A DNA stretch of 64,000 bases from CAVXFL01 sp963761015 (lineage in GTDB: Bacteria; Pseudomonadota; Alphaproteobacteria; Acetobacterales; Acetobacteraceae). The position numbers and the translations under genes are program-made. Under the pieces are notes generated by a model. The model had not been told where the DNA came from, made no database searches, and was given only the letters and a program-made list of their open reading frames with translations. Below, in pieces: positions 27,554-35,967 of this stretch. The stretch lies in NCBI GenBank assembly GCA_963761015.1, contig CAVXFL010000001.1, forward strand, positions 15,548 through 79,547, given 5' to 3'. The stretch's first letter is position 1. Each line of letters opens with the position of its first letter.

Positions 27554-29272
27554 TTAGGTAACCTTTACGGTTCTGCACACGGCGACGAGATCAGGAAGCA
27601 CCTTCTTCTCGAGACGAGCGATACGGCTATTGATCTTGCTGTTAATACGCTGAAAGAACTTAGCAGAACGCAAAGTGCTTTTGAACGAGCCATACTCATC
27701 GCGATCGTACGTATCGATAGCAGCATCGTAAAACATAGTCGCCGCCATTTTTATGTACTTTCGCAACGCGTTAGAGAACTCTGTAGTTTTCATCCGGTCT
27801 ATAGTAATATGTGACGATCTCACATCTGAGAGTCGCTCCATCAACTTATAAGCGCAGTATGTAATCCAGTAGCCGCTTGCTACCCCAAGCAATCCTGAAT
27901 TCGCATCGTTGCCCAACCCGTCCACAAGTTGCTGACGTTCTTCGTCGGCATAGCTCCCGGTGAGCCAAGCCAGGTAGACCTCCGGAGCCTTGATCCCGCA
28001 GCGGAACAGTTTCTGATATGGCTGGTCAAACAGTTCTCCCTTGTTATCGATTGCTTGCATCAGGAAGTTCTCCTGCGACGCCGCGAGATATTGCGTCACT
28101 TTGTCCAATTCAATGATGGACGAATTGCGGGTCTTGCGGGCCCCCTCCTGCTTCGGGGCGTAGTTAATTCCTGATGTGTCGAATTCCCGACGTAGCTGGT
28201 TCTGGATGTCGTCAACAGCTCGCACTGTCCAGATTTTGACCGCGTTTTGGGAGTTATTATAGCGGACAATCTCGTTTCGGAGCGTTGCCTTTGCTGCAAT
28301 AACTCGCGCAGGTACCTTTGCAGTTGGTCCTGCGTCGGCACGTACGAGGCTCGATGTTGTCTGGCACCCGTTCACAATGCTGAAACGCTTGAGCTCCAAA
28401 GTCGATGAAGCGTCGGCGGCCTTTCCTGGGGTCGCGGTGTCAGCCACAATCGTGATGCCGTTGTTGAGCGCCCAAAAGTTGCCTGGGTCCTCCTTGGCTG
28501 TCTTAATGATCTGTTCGTTGATGCCGCCCTTCCGTGCGCCGATGAACAGCCGAACGTTGCCGGCAAATAGCCTATCCTGATAGGCCGAATGAAGCCGTTT
28601 CAGCTCAGCAGCACTGACCGATCCAACCCATGCGCGGCCGTATGCCCCACTGTCTTCGAAGTGAGCGCCGCTGAAATGTAGAACATCTTCCGGAATTCCG
28701 GCCTCCGAATTGACTAAGCTCCTATAGCGCTCAACAATATCCTGCTGGGGAAAGTAGAAATAGCTGATGCCCTTATACGCCTCGTGGGTCTCATGAGCCT
28801 TCAGCGAAGCCTCGATGGCTTCGGATTTCAGGCCTAGCGTTATCAATCCGACGGAAGTCGGGTAATCAGGGTGAGCCCTTTTAATTTCGAGAAGCGATTC
28901 CGCCAGATCAGGTCGTCCTGCTTCCGCCAGGCTATCTGGAGCGGCAATGAAAGGGAGGGAGGCAACAAGGGCATCCCACTTGGCTTTGGCGGTGACCTTG
29001 TTGAAATTTTCAGGGCAATGGGCCTGGATGACGACGAGTTCCTGGGAGGTCTCGTCAGCGAAAGCAATGTCGATTTCCTGATCGTTGCCTCCGTCGGCTG
29101 CCGCCGCCTCAAGCGCGTCGTCCTCATCCAGGGTAAAGAAGTTGATGGCGAACCAAGCTGCAAAGGCGCGCTGGCGGGAAATCTTGCCCCGTGCTGCGAG
29201 TTCGTCAATGGACTTCAGGATTTCACTTAATTCGGCGGCCACTTCCGAGACCTTTCGATATTTCCATGACAT
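27554..29272 (-). CDS. AIPR family (abortive infection phage resistance) protein
   Basis: 572 residues. The family signature is clear: GNFWALNNGITIVAD, FSIVNGCQTTSSL, VRYNNSQNAVKIW and later SGYWITYCAYKLM. AIPR proteins are linked to abortive phage resistance and usually have an N-terminal nuclease-like fold with D-x13-15-IQxK. Here that region reads DQEIDIAF then ELVVIQAH, so the usual Lys appears replaced by His. The start MSWKYRKVSE (29272) is chosen since upstream codons run into a repeat. GC content is visibly lower than the chromosomal backbone. It is downstream of the deaminase-like gene on the same strand. Function as a defence effector is inferred. Confidence 0.85.
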   Translation of the reverse strand: MSWKYRKVSEVAAELSEILKSIDELAARGKISRQRAFAAWFAINFFTLDEDDALEAAAADGGNDQEIDIAFADETSQELVVIQAHCPENFNKVTAKAKWDALVASLPFIAAPDSLAEAGRPDLAESLLEIKRAHPDYPTSVGLITLGLKSEAIEASLKAHETHEAYKGISYFYFPQQDIVERYRSLVNSEAGIPEDVLHFSGAHFEDSGAYGRAWVGSVSAAELKRLHSAYQDRLFAGNVRLFIGARKGGINEQIIKTAKEDPGNFWALNNGITIVADTATPGKAADASSTLELKRFSIVNGCQTTSSLVRADAGPTAKVPARVIAAKATLRNEIVRYNNSQNAVKIWTVRAVDDIQNQLRREFDTSGINYAPKQEGARKTRNSSIIELDKVTQYLAASQENFLMQAIDNKGELFDQPYQKLFRCGIKAPEVYLAWLTGSYADEERQQLVDGLGNDANSGLLGVASGYWITYCAYKLMERLSDVRSSHITIDRMKTTEFSNALRKYIKMAATMFYDAAIDTYDRDEYGSFKSTLRSAKFFQRINSKINSRIARLEKKVLPDLVAVCRTVKVT

Positions 29273-29312
29273 TTTTGGTATGTAGCGCGTATAAGGTGCC
29301 GATGTCACGTGG

Positions 29313-29450
29313 CACGCGCTTGGCGGAAGAGCGCAAGCGCATTCCGCCATGCTGAGCCGAACAGCCCGTCGCTGATCCGGCGCACGAATAACCGCCGTGC
29401 GAGTATCGGCAGGCGGCGGAATGCGCTACGCCTTTCCGCACTACGCCTAG
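29313..29450. repeat. Palindromic GGCGGAATGCGCTACGC-type repeat in the accessory islet
   Basis: Contains inverted units such as GGCGGAAGAGCGCAAGCG followed by ATTCCGCC, and GGCGGAATGCGCTACGCC followed by GCACTACGCC. Same style as the repeats at 18140 and 50904. It separates the two accessory genes and overlaps the last codon or so of the upstream one. Confidence 0.6.
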
Positions 29451-30673
29451 CTGAATTGCTTACGAAGGTCACGCGTGGGCGAGCGCGAGCGGACAATGTC
29501 GTCGGTCGCTCCGATGTCACTCTTCACATTCAGCGTCGTCCGTCCTCTGCCAGCGATGTTCGGTTTGTAAATCGGATGCGGCTGCCGGCACACCTGGCAT
29601 CGACATCCGGTAAGCTTGACGGGCTTAACCAAGGTGCATTGCTCCTTGAGGTATGTCTGGAGTTCTTCCGCAGGCTCGCCAGTAACGAAGCATGGCGCCG
29701 TCCATCTTTCAAAGACGATTCCGTGAAATCGGCGTGCCCCGATAATTGGTGTATCGTAGTGTTTTCTCGCATTCAACCATTGGATGAATTTGTAACAAAG
29801 GGGGCAGAACGGCTTTGATGTGCCGATGTAGTCGTCGTCCTTAAAGCAGGGCCTCATTTTCTTCAGCCAAACGTAATTTATGATCTTTATCTCGGCATGC
29901 ATTTCTGGATCTATGTTGCAGGCTGGAATGCAATAGATCCTGCCGGCTGTTATGGCAGCCATGATCCGTTCGATTTTGAGCTTATTGACTCCGTAGATGC
30001 CGCTGTTCTGTTTGGCTTCGATCAGCCGAGCGAGCGATTGGATCGCTCCCTTATCGCCTGTCGGCGTATAATCTTGTTCCGTATCCGGTAGAGAAATGAT
30101 CTCGCCACGGCTCGGCGGTTTCCGAGGGGTCGGGTTGTACTCAGCCTTTTTGGATGTGGCGGTGAAGCTGAGTTCGTTGCCTTCTCCGATCATGGCGAGA
30201 TTGATGGTGGTCGCCGAGTTGCTGCTGAGCAATAGCCATTCCTGATCCTTCCCATCGATCGCCATGTAGGCGGCGGCAACATCCCAGCTCGCGCTCAGCG
30301 TGGAGGCGACGAACTCGGCGATGTCATCGAGGATGCGGCCCCATTCGCGTTTGGGCGGCTCGGGTTCCGGAATGACAATCGGCGGCGTCTGGCTCAGCGG
30401 CACCACGGCGGGGTGGACCGATTCCATCGATTCGGCGCCTTGCGCAACATATTGCTCCTGCTGGAGCAACTGCTGCTTATTGCCAAAAAAAATTCCGCTG
30501 GTGACGGTGTTTCCATTCTCTATGAGCTGTTCGGCCTTCTGGTTCAGAGCCGATGTGCTGCTCGTGGCGGCCTGGCTCGATTTGCCTTTCAGCGAGCAAT
30601 TATCGGCATGGGTGGTGTTGTGTTCAAACCACCCGGTCTTTCCGCAGCTCGGGCATGTGTACATGGGCAACAT
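29447..30673 (-). CDS. Zinc-finger protein with a deaminase-like HAE...CxxC domain
   Basis: 408 residues, soluble. A putative zinc finger is at residues 7-26 (C7, C10, H22, C26: CPSCGKTGWFEHNTTHADNC). A Gln/Ser/Pro-rich linker follows (30-110). Residues 240-300 carry MHAEIKI (H259, E261) and KPFCPLC (C290, C293), i.e. HAE-x29-CxxC, the metal and proton-shuttle pattern of the cytidine-deaminase superfamily, preceded by YIGTSK as in some bacterial toxin-type deaminases. A second Cys cluster (C357, C359, C362) lies nearer the C-terminus. I do not recognise a named family. Lower GC and the AIPR neighbour suggest defence; the substrate is unknown. The start may instead be ATG at residue 4. Confidence 0.6.
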   Translation of the reverse strand: MLPMYTCPSCGKTGWFEHNTTHADNCSLKGKSSQAATSSTSALNQKAEQLIENGNTVTSGIFFGNKQQLLQQEQYVAQGAESMESVHPAVVPLSQTPPIVIPEPEPPKREWGRILDDIAEFVASTLSASWDVAAAYMAIDGKDQEWLLLSSNSATTINLAMIGEGNELSFTATSKKAEYNPTPRKPPSRGEIISLPDTEQDYTPTGDKGAIQSLARLIEAKQNSGIYGVNKLKIERIMAAITAGRIYCIPACNIDPEMHAEIKIINYVWLKKMRPCFKDDDYIGTSKPFCPLCYKFIQWLNARKHYDTPIIGARRFHGIVFERWTAPCFVTGEPAEELQTYLKEQCTLVKPVKLTGCRCQVCRQPHPIYKPNIAGRGRTTLNVKSDIGATDDIVRSRSPTRDLRKQFS

Positions 30674-30831
30674 TCTCCGGCCAACGCATGTCGCGGATAG
30701 TAGTACCCCATGGCCGCGTCGGTAGCGAATCGGAATTTGTGGCAGGACCGGCCAGGCGCAGACCTAACAGATCAGGGGAGCGCCACCCGTTTCGGAGAAG
30801 GGTCGAAACCGCTCATTCGATTGGCCGCCTG

Positions 30832-31884
30832 CTACGACCGTGCGCCGCTCCGAGCGATCCGCACGCATTTGCGCATGAGCGAGGGCAGCGCCTCGGCGCC
30901 GAGCCCGGCGGTGGGGCGCAGGAAACCCGCGGCGGCGATAACGGGAACGGCCGCGGCGTACACATCCAGGCGCAGTTCGAAATGCGTGAAGCCGTGGCGC
31001 ACCTCGCCCGCGCGCCGCCAGTCGCCCGGCATCGGCGCGTAGCCCAGCGCTTCGTCGCCCCACGGCTCGGCCCGCCAATCGGTGCCGGGCAGTTCGGTCA
31101 TGCCGCCGAGCAACCCGCGCGGCGGGCGGCGGCGCAGCAATACGTTGCCCGTTGCATCCTCCAGCCAGAAATGCGCGCCATATCGAACCGGCCGTGGCCG
31201 CTTCGGTTCCCGGCGCGGCAGCTCGGCGGCAATACCGAGCCGCCGCCCCTCGCAGACATCGAACCACGGGCACAGGCCGCAAGCCGGTGCCGCGTCGGTG
31301 CAGACGGTCGCGCCGAGGTCGAACAGCGCCTGCGCCATGTCGGCCGGGCGCGCCCGCGCCGCGTTGTCCTCGCCGAGAAGCTCCGCCGCGCGGCGCAGCG
31401 CGGGCTTGGCGGACGGCAGCCTGTCCTCGATCGCGAACACGCGGGCGGTCACCCGCTCGACATTGCCGTCCACCGGCACCACCGGCGCGCCGAACGCGAT
31501 CGCCGCGATGGCGGCGGCGGTGTAGCGGCCGATGCCGGGCAGGCAACCGAGTGCCGCCGCCTCGCGCGGGAAGCCGCCGCGCCGCGCCAGCTCGCGCGCG
31601 CAAGCATGCAGATTGCGCGCCCGCGCGTAGTAGCCGAGCCCCGCCCAGGCCGCCATCACGTCGGGCTCCGGCGCCGCCGCCAGCGCCGGCAGCGACGGAA
31701 AACGCGCCATGAAGCGCGTGAAATACGGTATCACGGCGGCGACCGTCGTCTGCTGCAGCATGATCTCGCTGACCCAGACGCGGTATGGGTCGGGCGTCTC
31801 GCCGGGCAGCGCGCGCCAGGGCAGGTGGCGGCGGTTGCGGTCGTACCAGGCGAGCAACAAGGCGGCGGAGGGAATGGCGGACAC
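30832..31884 (-). CDS. mutY: A/G-specific adenine glycosylase MutY
   Basis: About 350 residues. It removes adenine mispaired with 8-oxoguanine. The N-terminal part has WRALPGETPDPYRVWVSEIM and LQQT; the helix-hairpin-helix has LPGIGRYTAAAIAAIAFG with catalytic Asp in VPVDGNVERV; the [4Fe-4S] Cys residues are in CTDAAPACGLCPWFDVC. A NUDIX-like C-terminal domain follows. GTG at 31882-31884 best fits the family N-terminus (SAIPSAALLLAWYDRN); an upstream start at 31920 is open. The 5' end overlaps the divergent DciA-like gene. Confidence 0.93.
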   Translation of the reverse strand: MSAIPSAALLLAWYDRNRRHLPWRALPGETPDPYRVWVSEIMLQQTTVAAVIPYFTRFMARFPSLPALAAAPEPDVMAAWAGLGYYARARNLHACARELARRGGFPREAAALGCLPGIGRYTAAAIAAIAFGAPVVPVDGNVERVTARVFAIEDRLPSAKPALRRAAELLGEDNAARARPADMAQALFDLGATVCTDAAPACGLCPWFDVCEGRRLGIAAELPRREPKRPRPVRYGAHFWLEDATGNVLLRRRPPRGLLGGMTELPGTDWRAEPWGDEALGYAPMPGDWRRAGEVRHGFTHFELRLDVYAAAVPVIAAAGFLRPTAGLGAEALPSLMRKCVRIARSGARS

Positions 31885-32368
31885 CGAGCGCGATATGCCG
31901 GCCGGCGGTGAGGCGGGCAAGCAGGCGGACGAGACGCGTCATGTCTATGGCCCGCGCCCGCTCGGCGCGGTGATGCCGCGGCTCGTGCGCGCCGCGTTCC
32001 GCAAGCGCTCGCCCGCGACCGCGCAGGTGATCGCTGATTGGGAAACCATCGTCGGGCCCCGGCTTGCCGCCGAGGTCGCGCCGCGCCGGCTCGCCGCCGG
32101 GACGCTGACGCTCGCCTGCGCCGGACCGGTCGCGCTCGAACTGCAGCATCTGGCACCGGCGCTGATGGAGCGCATCAACGCCCAGCTCGGGCGCGCGGTG
32201 GTGCAGCGGCTGCGCTTCGTGCAGGACCCCGCGCGCCGGCCGCCGCCGCCGTCGCGGCCCCCCGCGAACCTGGCGGCCGCCGAGCGCGCGGTCGCCGGGC
32301 TGCCGGAGGGCCCGGTGCGTGATGCGTTGCTGGCGCTCGGCCGGGCCGTGCTGTCGCGCCGCTCTTGA
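31874..32368 (+). CDS. dciA: DUF721/DciA-like protein
   Basis: 164 residues with RPLGAVMPRLVRAAF, VIADWETIVGPRLA, a basic ARR region and GTLTLACAGPVALELQHLAPAL followed by ERINAQLG. These mark the DUF721 family, which includes DciA, the replicative-helicase loader of bacteria lacking DnaC. A Pro/Ala-rich C-terminal tail follows. The start is uncertain: ATG 31874 has GGAGG only two bases away; ATG 31895 is an alternative that would not overlap mutY. Confidence 0.8.
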   Translation: MADTERDMPAGGEAGKQADETRHVYGPRPLGAVMPRLVRAAFRKRSPATAQVIADWETIVGPRLAAEVAPRRLAAGTLTLACAGPVALELQHLAPALMERINAQLGRAVVQRLRFVQDPARRPPPPSRPPANLAAAERAVAGLPEGPVRDALLALGRAVLSRRS

Positions 32369-32421
32369 CGGATCGCGCGGCCCCGAAGCTGCTATCGCGG
32401 GACAACCGCAAGGAGCCGGAT

Positions 32422-33204
32422 ATGGCCGACCCGCACGACGTTCTCGCCAGTTTCCGCCTCGACGGCCAGGTCGCGGTGGTGGTCGGCGGCGGCAGCGGCA
32501 TCGGCCGCGCCACGGCGGCGCTGATGGGCGCGGCCGGCGCGCAGGTCGCCGTCGTCGATCGCGAACCCGACGCGGCCCGACAGGCGGCGGCGGACATCGC
32601 CGATGGCCGAGGCAGCGCCTGGGAGCTGGACGTCGCCGACGCTGCCGAGGTGGACCGCGTGTTCGATCAGATCGCGGAAAAACTCGGGCGCATCGACGCG
32701 CTGGTGAACAGCGCTGGCATCGCCATTCGCCACGCCTCGACCGAGCAACCCATGGCGGATTGGGACAAGGTCGTCGCCGTCAACATGACCGGCACATTCC
32801 TGTGCGCCCGCGCCGCCGCCCGCCACATGCTCGCGCGCGGGCAGGCGGGCGCGATCGTGAACGTCGCCTCGATCATGGGGCTGTCGGGCGGCGGGCTCTA
32901 TCCGAACATTTCCTATCAGACCACCAAGGGCGCGGTGGTGAACATGACGCGCGCGCTCGCGGTCGAATGGGCGAAGCAGAACATCCGCGTGAACGCGGTG
33001 GCGCCGACCTGGGTGCGCACGCGGTTCATCGCGCCGATCACCGCCAACCCGGAACTGGTCGCGCGGATCGAGGCCGTGACGCCGCTCGGCCGGCTCGCCG
33101 AGCCCGAGGAAGTGGCGACGGCGATCCTGTTCCTGGCGAGCCCAGCCGCGTCCATGATCACCGGCCACACGCTGGCCGTGGACGGCGGTTTCCTGGCGCA
33201 ATGA
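32422..33204 (+). CDS. Short-chain dehydrogenase/reductase
   Basis: 260 residues. Classical SDR: cofactor loop VGGGSGIGRATA, NSAG motif (LVNSAGIAIRH), active-site Ser in NVASIMGLSGG, Tyr/Lys in SYQTTKGAVV, and a C-terminal GHTLAVDGGF. Asp in VVDREPD after beta-2 favours NAD(H). AAGGAG lies upstream of ATG 32422. Substrate unknown; a sugar or polyol is plausible for this branch. Confidence 0.92.
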   Translation: MADPHDVLASFRLDGQVAVVVGGGSGIGRATAALMGAAGAQVAVVDREPDAARQAAADIADGRGSAWELDVADAAEVDRVFDQIAEKLGRIDALVNSAGIAIRHASTEQPMADWDKVVAVNMTGTFLCARAAARHMLARGQAGAIVNVASIMGLSGGGLYPNISYQTTKGAVVNMTRALAVEWAKQNIRVNAVAPTWVRTRFIAPITANPELVARIEAVTPLGRLAEPEEVATAILFLASPAASMITGHTLAVDGGFLAQ

Positions 33205-33391
33205 GCAGCCGACCCGCCCGCAGCGAATAGGGTCCGAACGCCGGGTCCGACGCGGCCCGGCGCGTTTCACGCAGTTTCACGCGCAATTACCGCCCGCTGA
33301 TTTCGATCTGACGCCACCCCGACACGCACACGCCGCAGTATGGCCAGGCCCGCCAGACACGGGCGGCGGCATTGGCGGCGAGGGATTGGCA

Positions 33392-33862
33392 ATGGACCAG
33401 ATAGTCACCACCGATCGGGTTTCCGAGCAGGACGTCGCGGCGGCGCCGGGCGTGGCCGCGACAACGCCCGCCATCGCCATCGTGGAGGAACGTGACCGAC
33501 TGTCGCGCGAGTTCCGCCACGTGTTCGACTATCTCGGCATCCGCGCGGACAGGATGCGCTCGGTGACGGAGTTGCGCGCGGCGCTGCAAGCGGGTCCGCC
33601 GATGGCGGTCATCTGGGAGGTGGCGGCCGGATTGGACTGCGGCGAGATCATGCGCGCGATATCCGAGACCGACCGCGACCTTCCGGTGTTGCTGGTCGCC
33701 GAGGACGACGGCCGCAGCTTGGCGTTGCTGGATTCGCTGATCCGGTTCTGGCGCATGGTGGGCGTCACGAAGCTTGCCCGGCAGCCGGAGTTGCGCGAAC
33801 TGGTCGAGTTCGTCTTCCAAGCCGGCCGCCGCAGCGGCGAGTTCCGCGTGCTATCGATCTAA
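33392..33862 (+). CDS. Atypical receiver-like protein of unknown function
   Basis: 156 residues with a Rossmann-like alternation: AIAIVEERDRL, a helix, MAVIWEVAAGLD, then DLPVLLVAEDDG and the C-terminal ELRELVEFVFQAG. The order matches a CheY-like receiver in which the phosphoacceptor Asp is replaced by Glu (IWEVAA) and no Lys-Pro is seen. It may be a phosphorylation-independent pseudo-receiver. GAGGG lies seven bases upstream of ATG 33392. It stands alone. Confidence 0.45.
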   Translation: MDQIVTTDRVSEQDVAAAPGVAATTPAIAIVEERDRLSREFRHVFDYLGIRADRMRSVTELRAALQAGPPMAVIWEVAAGLDCGEIMRAISETDRDLPVLLVAEDDGRSLALLDSLIRFWRMVGVTKLARQPELRELVEFVFQAGRRSGEFRVLSI

Positions 33863-33960
33863 TTTCGACAACGCCCCGTGTGACAAAGCCCTGTGTATCG
33901 GCGCTGGACAAACGAGCGCCGTCATGCAGGGCTCGACCCGGCAATCCTTTGGCCGCGCCG

Positions 33961-33984
33961 ATGCCCGGGTGTTCGCCCGGGCAT
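33961..33984. repeat. REP-like palindrome
   Basis: ATGCCCGGG and CCCGGGCAT arms with a six-base loop, same arms as at 9637-9659. A related half-site GTCATGCAGGGCTCGACCCG lies just upstream. Confidence 0.7.
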
Positions 33985-34004
33985 GACGTTTCGGGACTTT
34001 GCAT

Positions 34005-34099
34005 CTTGCCGTCCGGCGCGGTAACCAGTTCGCGGTGCGGGCTGGCTTCGCGGGCGAAAGGACGTGCTCGAACGGAACGTCCGGCGCCAGGTTCGCGTT
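34005..34099 (-). pseudogene. Fragment of an enolase-superfamily (mandelate racemase-like) gene
   Basis: By eye this 95-base segment aligns with 34913-35009 of the neighbouring intact gene (shared CTTGCCGTCCGGCGCGGT, CCAGTTCG, GGGCTGGCTTCG and CGTCCGGCGCCAGG), with about 12-15 differences. It is in the same orientation as that gene, about 0.9 kb away. Too short to function; a relic of a diverged second copy or partial duplication. Confidence 0.55.
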
Positions 34100-34228
34100 A
34101 CATCACCCTCGAACGGTGCTACGAGGCCTTCGCGGACTTCAGCGTCGCGAAACTGGCACCCGACAACTTCCGCGCATCATCTGGCTCCACGATTTTCGCA
34201 TTCTGGCGAAGGTGTGTTTACAAGATAG

Positions 34229-34756
34229 GTGACGATGATCAGGGGCTTCCTGCTCGGCGTCTTGGCAAGTGTCATCCTCGCTCTGGCGGGTGGCTATATC
34301 GTGCTGCGCGCCGGCCTTGTTCCGGCCAATGCCGATGCCACTCCCGGCGCGCTGGAACGCTGGGCGGCGAGTACATCGCTCAATGCGACGCTGGGCCGCG
34401 AGGCGCCCAAGGGTGCCAATCCCGTCCCGCTGACGGACGCCAATCTGCTCGCCGGCGTCAAGTTGTTCGGCCAGCATTGCGCCATCTGCCACGGCACGGC
34501 GAAGGGAAACCTGGTGCTTTCACCGGTAGCGAAGGGGGAATACCCGCCCCCTCCGCAGTTGGCCTCGAACGGAGTAGAGGATGATCCGCAGGGCTATACC
34601 TTCTGGAAGGTGAAGCACGGCATTCGCTGGACCGGCATGCCAGCGTGGAAAGACACCTTGACCGACGAGCAGATCTGGACTCTGGCGTTGTTGCTCAAAC
34701 ACATGAACAAGCTGCCGCCGACCGCCGAACAGGCTTGGCAGCACGTCGCCTATTGA
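34229..34756 (+). CDS. Membrane-anchored class I cytochrome c
   Basis: 175 residues. An N-terminal membrane helix (FLLGVLASVILALAGGYIVL) is followed by a periplasmic domain with one heme site CAICHG at about residue 85 and a likely axial Met in RWTGMPAWKDTL. This is the size and shape of small c-type cytochromes that pass electrons from periplasmic dehydrogenases to the respiratory chain. Start GTG 34229 or ATG 34235. No partner dehydrogenase is adjacent, though a PQQ-type sugar dehydrogenase is in the window. Confidence 0.85.
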   Translation: MTMIRGFLLGVLASVILALAGGYIVLRAGLVPANADATPGALERWAASTSLNATLGREAPKGANPVPLTDANLLAGVKLFGQHCAICHGTAKGNLVLSPVAKGEYPPPPQLASNGVEDDPQGYTFWKVKHGIRWTGMPAWKDTLTDEQIWTLALLLKHMNKLPPTAEQAWQHVAY

Positions 34757-34819
34757 CCTTGGCCCATCGACCCGGGAACGACCCCGCGGCCCGTTGACGG
34801 GCGGTCTCGAGCGGTTGAA

Positions 34820-35935
34820 TTACGCCCGCAGCACCGTCGGCTCACCCAGGCGGAAGCGCCGCATCACCTCCTGGTCCGGATCGCGGCCGAGGCCCGGGCC
34901 GTCCGGCACGCGCACCTTGCCGTCCGGCGCGGTGACCAGTTCGTGGTACGGGCTGGCTTCGAGATCGACAAAGATGCGCTCGAACGGCACGTCCGGCGCC
35001 AGGCTCGCGTTCAAATGGATGGACGCGAGATAGCCGGGGCCGAAATAGGCGCAATGCGGCACCAGCCGCACGGAATGCGCCTCGGCCAGCGCGGCGATCT
35101 TCATCACTTCGGTGATGCCGCCGATCTTGGCCACGCTCGGCTGCGCGTTGTCGACCGCCTCGGCCTCGAACAGCGCGTGGAAATCGTGCAGCCCGGCGGC
35201 GTTCTCGCCGGCCGAGATCGGCATGCCGGCCTCGCGCCGCACCCGCGCCAGGCCCTTGTGGTCCTCGGGCGGGAACACCGGCTCCTCCAGCCAGGCGAGG
35301 TCGTATTCGCCGAGCCGTTTCGCCATCGCGATCGACTGCCGCACCGTCCAGGGGCAGTTCACGTCCAGCATCAGCGGCACCCCGGAGCCGAGCGCGCGGC
35401 GCGCGGCCGCCACCTGCGGTAGGTCGATCTCATGCAGCTTGATCGCCTTGTAGCCCTGGGAAGCGGCGCGCGCGACGGCCTCGCCGACCAGCCCCGGCTC
35501 GCCGTAGCGCAACAGGCTGGCATAGGCGTCGAGCGTGGCGGCCGGGCTGCCGCCCAGCAGCCGGCAGAGCGGCAGACCCGCCGCCTTGCCGGCGATGTCC
35601 CAGAGCGCGACGTCGAGGGCGGAGAGCGCATAGACCAGCGGCCCGTTGCGGCCGAACAGATGGAACTGCTGCAGCATCCGCCCCATGAACGCGCGGATGT
35701 CGCGCGCGTCCTGGCCGAGCGCCGCCGGGCCGATCTGCGTATCGAACGCGGCGCGCGTCGCCGGGCACGCCGCATGGCCGAAGCCTTCGCCCCAGCCCTC
35801 GATCCCCTGGTCGGTGACCACGCGCACGAACAGCGTGTCCATGTTCGACCAGGTGGCGCCCGCGAACGCCCGCGGCGGCGCGCCCATGTCGAATTTCACC
35901 CGCACCATGTGGGTCTCGACGGCGACGATCTTCAT
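34820..35935 (-). CDS. Mandelate racemase/muconate lactonising enzyme family protein
   Basis: 371 residues, enolase superfamily. The capping domain (1-125) precedes the barrel with a Lys pair in YKAIKLHE, metal ligands Asp in LMLDVNCPW, Glu in AWLEEPVFPPE and Glu in ISAGENAAG, and a late His in VPHCAYFGPG. These enzymes abstract the proton alpha to a carboxylate in racemisation or sugar-acid dehydration. The exact reaction cannot be set; a sugar-acid or 2-hydroxyacid substrate is likely. Downstream 34757-34819 holds nothing. Confidence 0.9.
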   Translation of the reverse strand: MKIVAVETHMVRVKFDMGAPPRAFAGATWSNMDTLFVRVVTDQGIEGWGEGFGHAACPATRAAFDTQIGPAALGQDARDIRAFMGRMLQQFHLFGRNGPLVYALSALDVALWDIAGKAAGLPLCRLLGGSPAATLDAYASLLRYGEPGLVGEAVARAASQGYKAIKLHEIDLPQVAAARRALGSGVPLMLDVNCPWTVRQSIAMAKRLGEYDLAWLEEPVFPPEDHKGLARVRREAGMPISAGENAAGLHDFHALFEAEAVDNAQPSVAKIGGITEVMKIAALAEAHSVRLVPHCAYFGPGYLASIHLNASLAPDVPFERIFVDLEASPYHELVTAPDGKVRVPDGPGLGRDPDQEVMRRFRLGEPTVLRA

Positions 35936-35967
35936 AGTGCCTCCACGCGGTTCGAGCGGGCTCGGCC

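Larger units (their letters stand above)
33863..34228. other. Intergenic region with REP element and a racemase-gene fragment
   Basis: Contains a REP-like palindrome (33961-33984, ATGCCCGGG/CCCGGGCAT) and at 34005-34099 a segment about 85 percent identical by eye to 34913-35009 inside the enolase-superfamily gene. From 34100 to 34228 I see only short frames. No intact gene. Confidence 0.6.
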
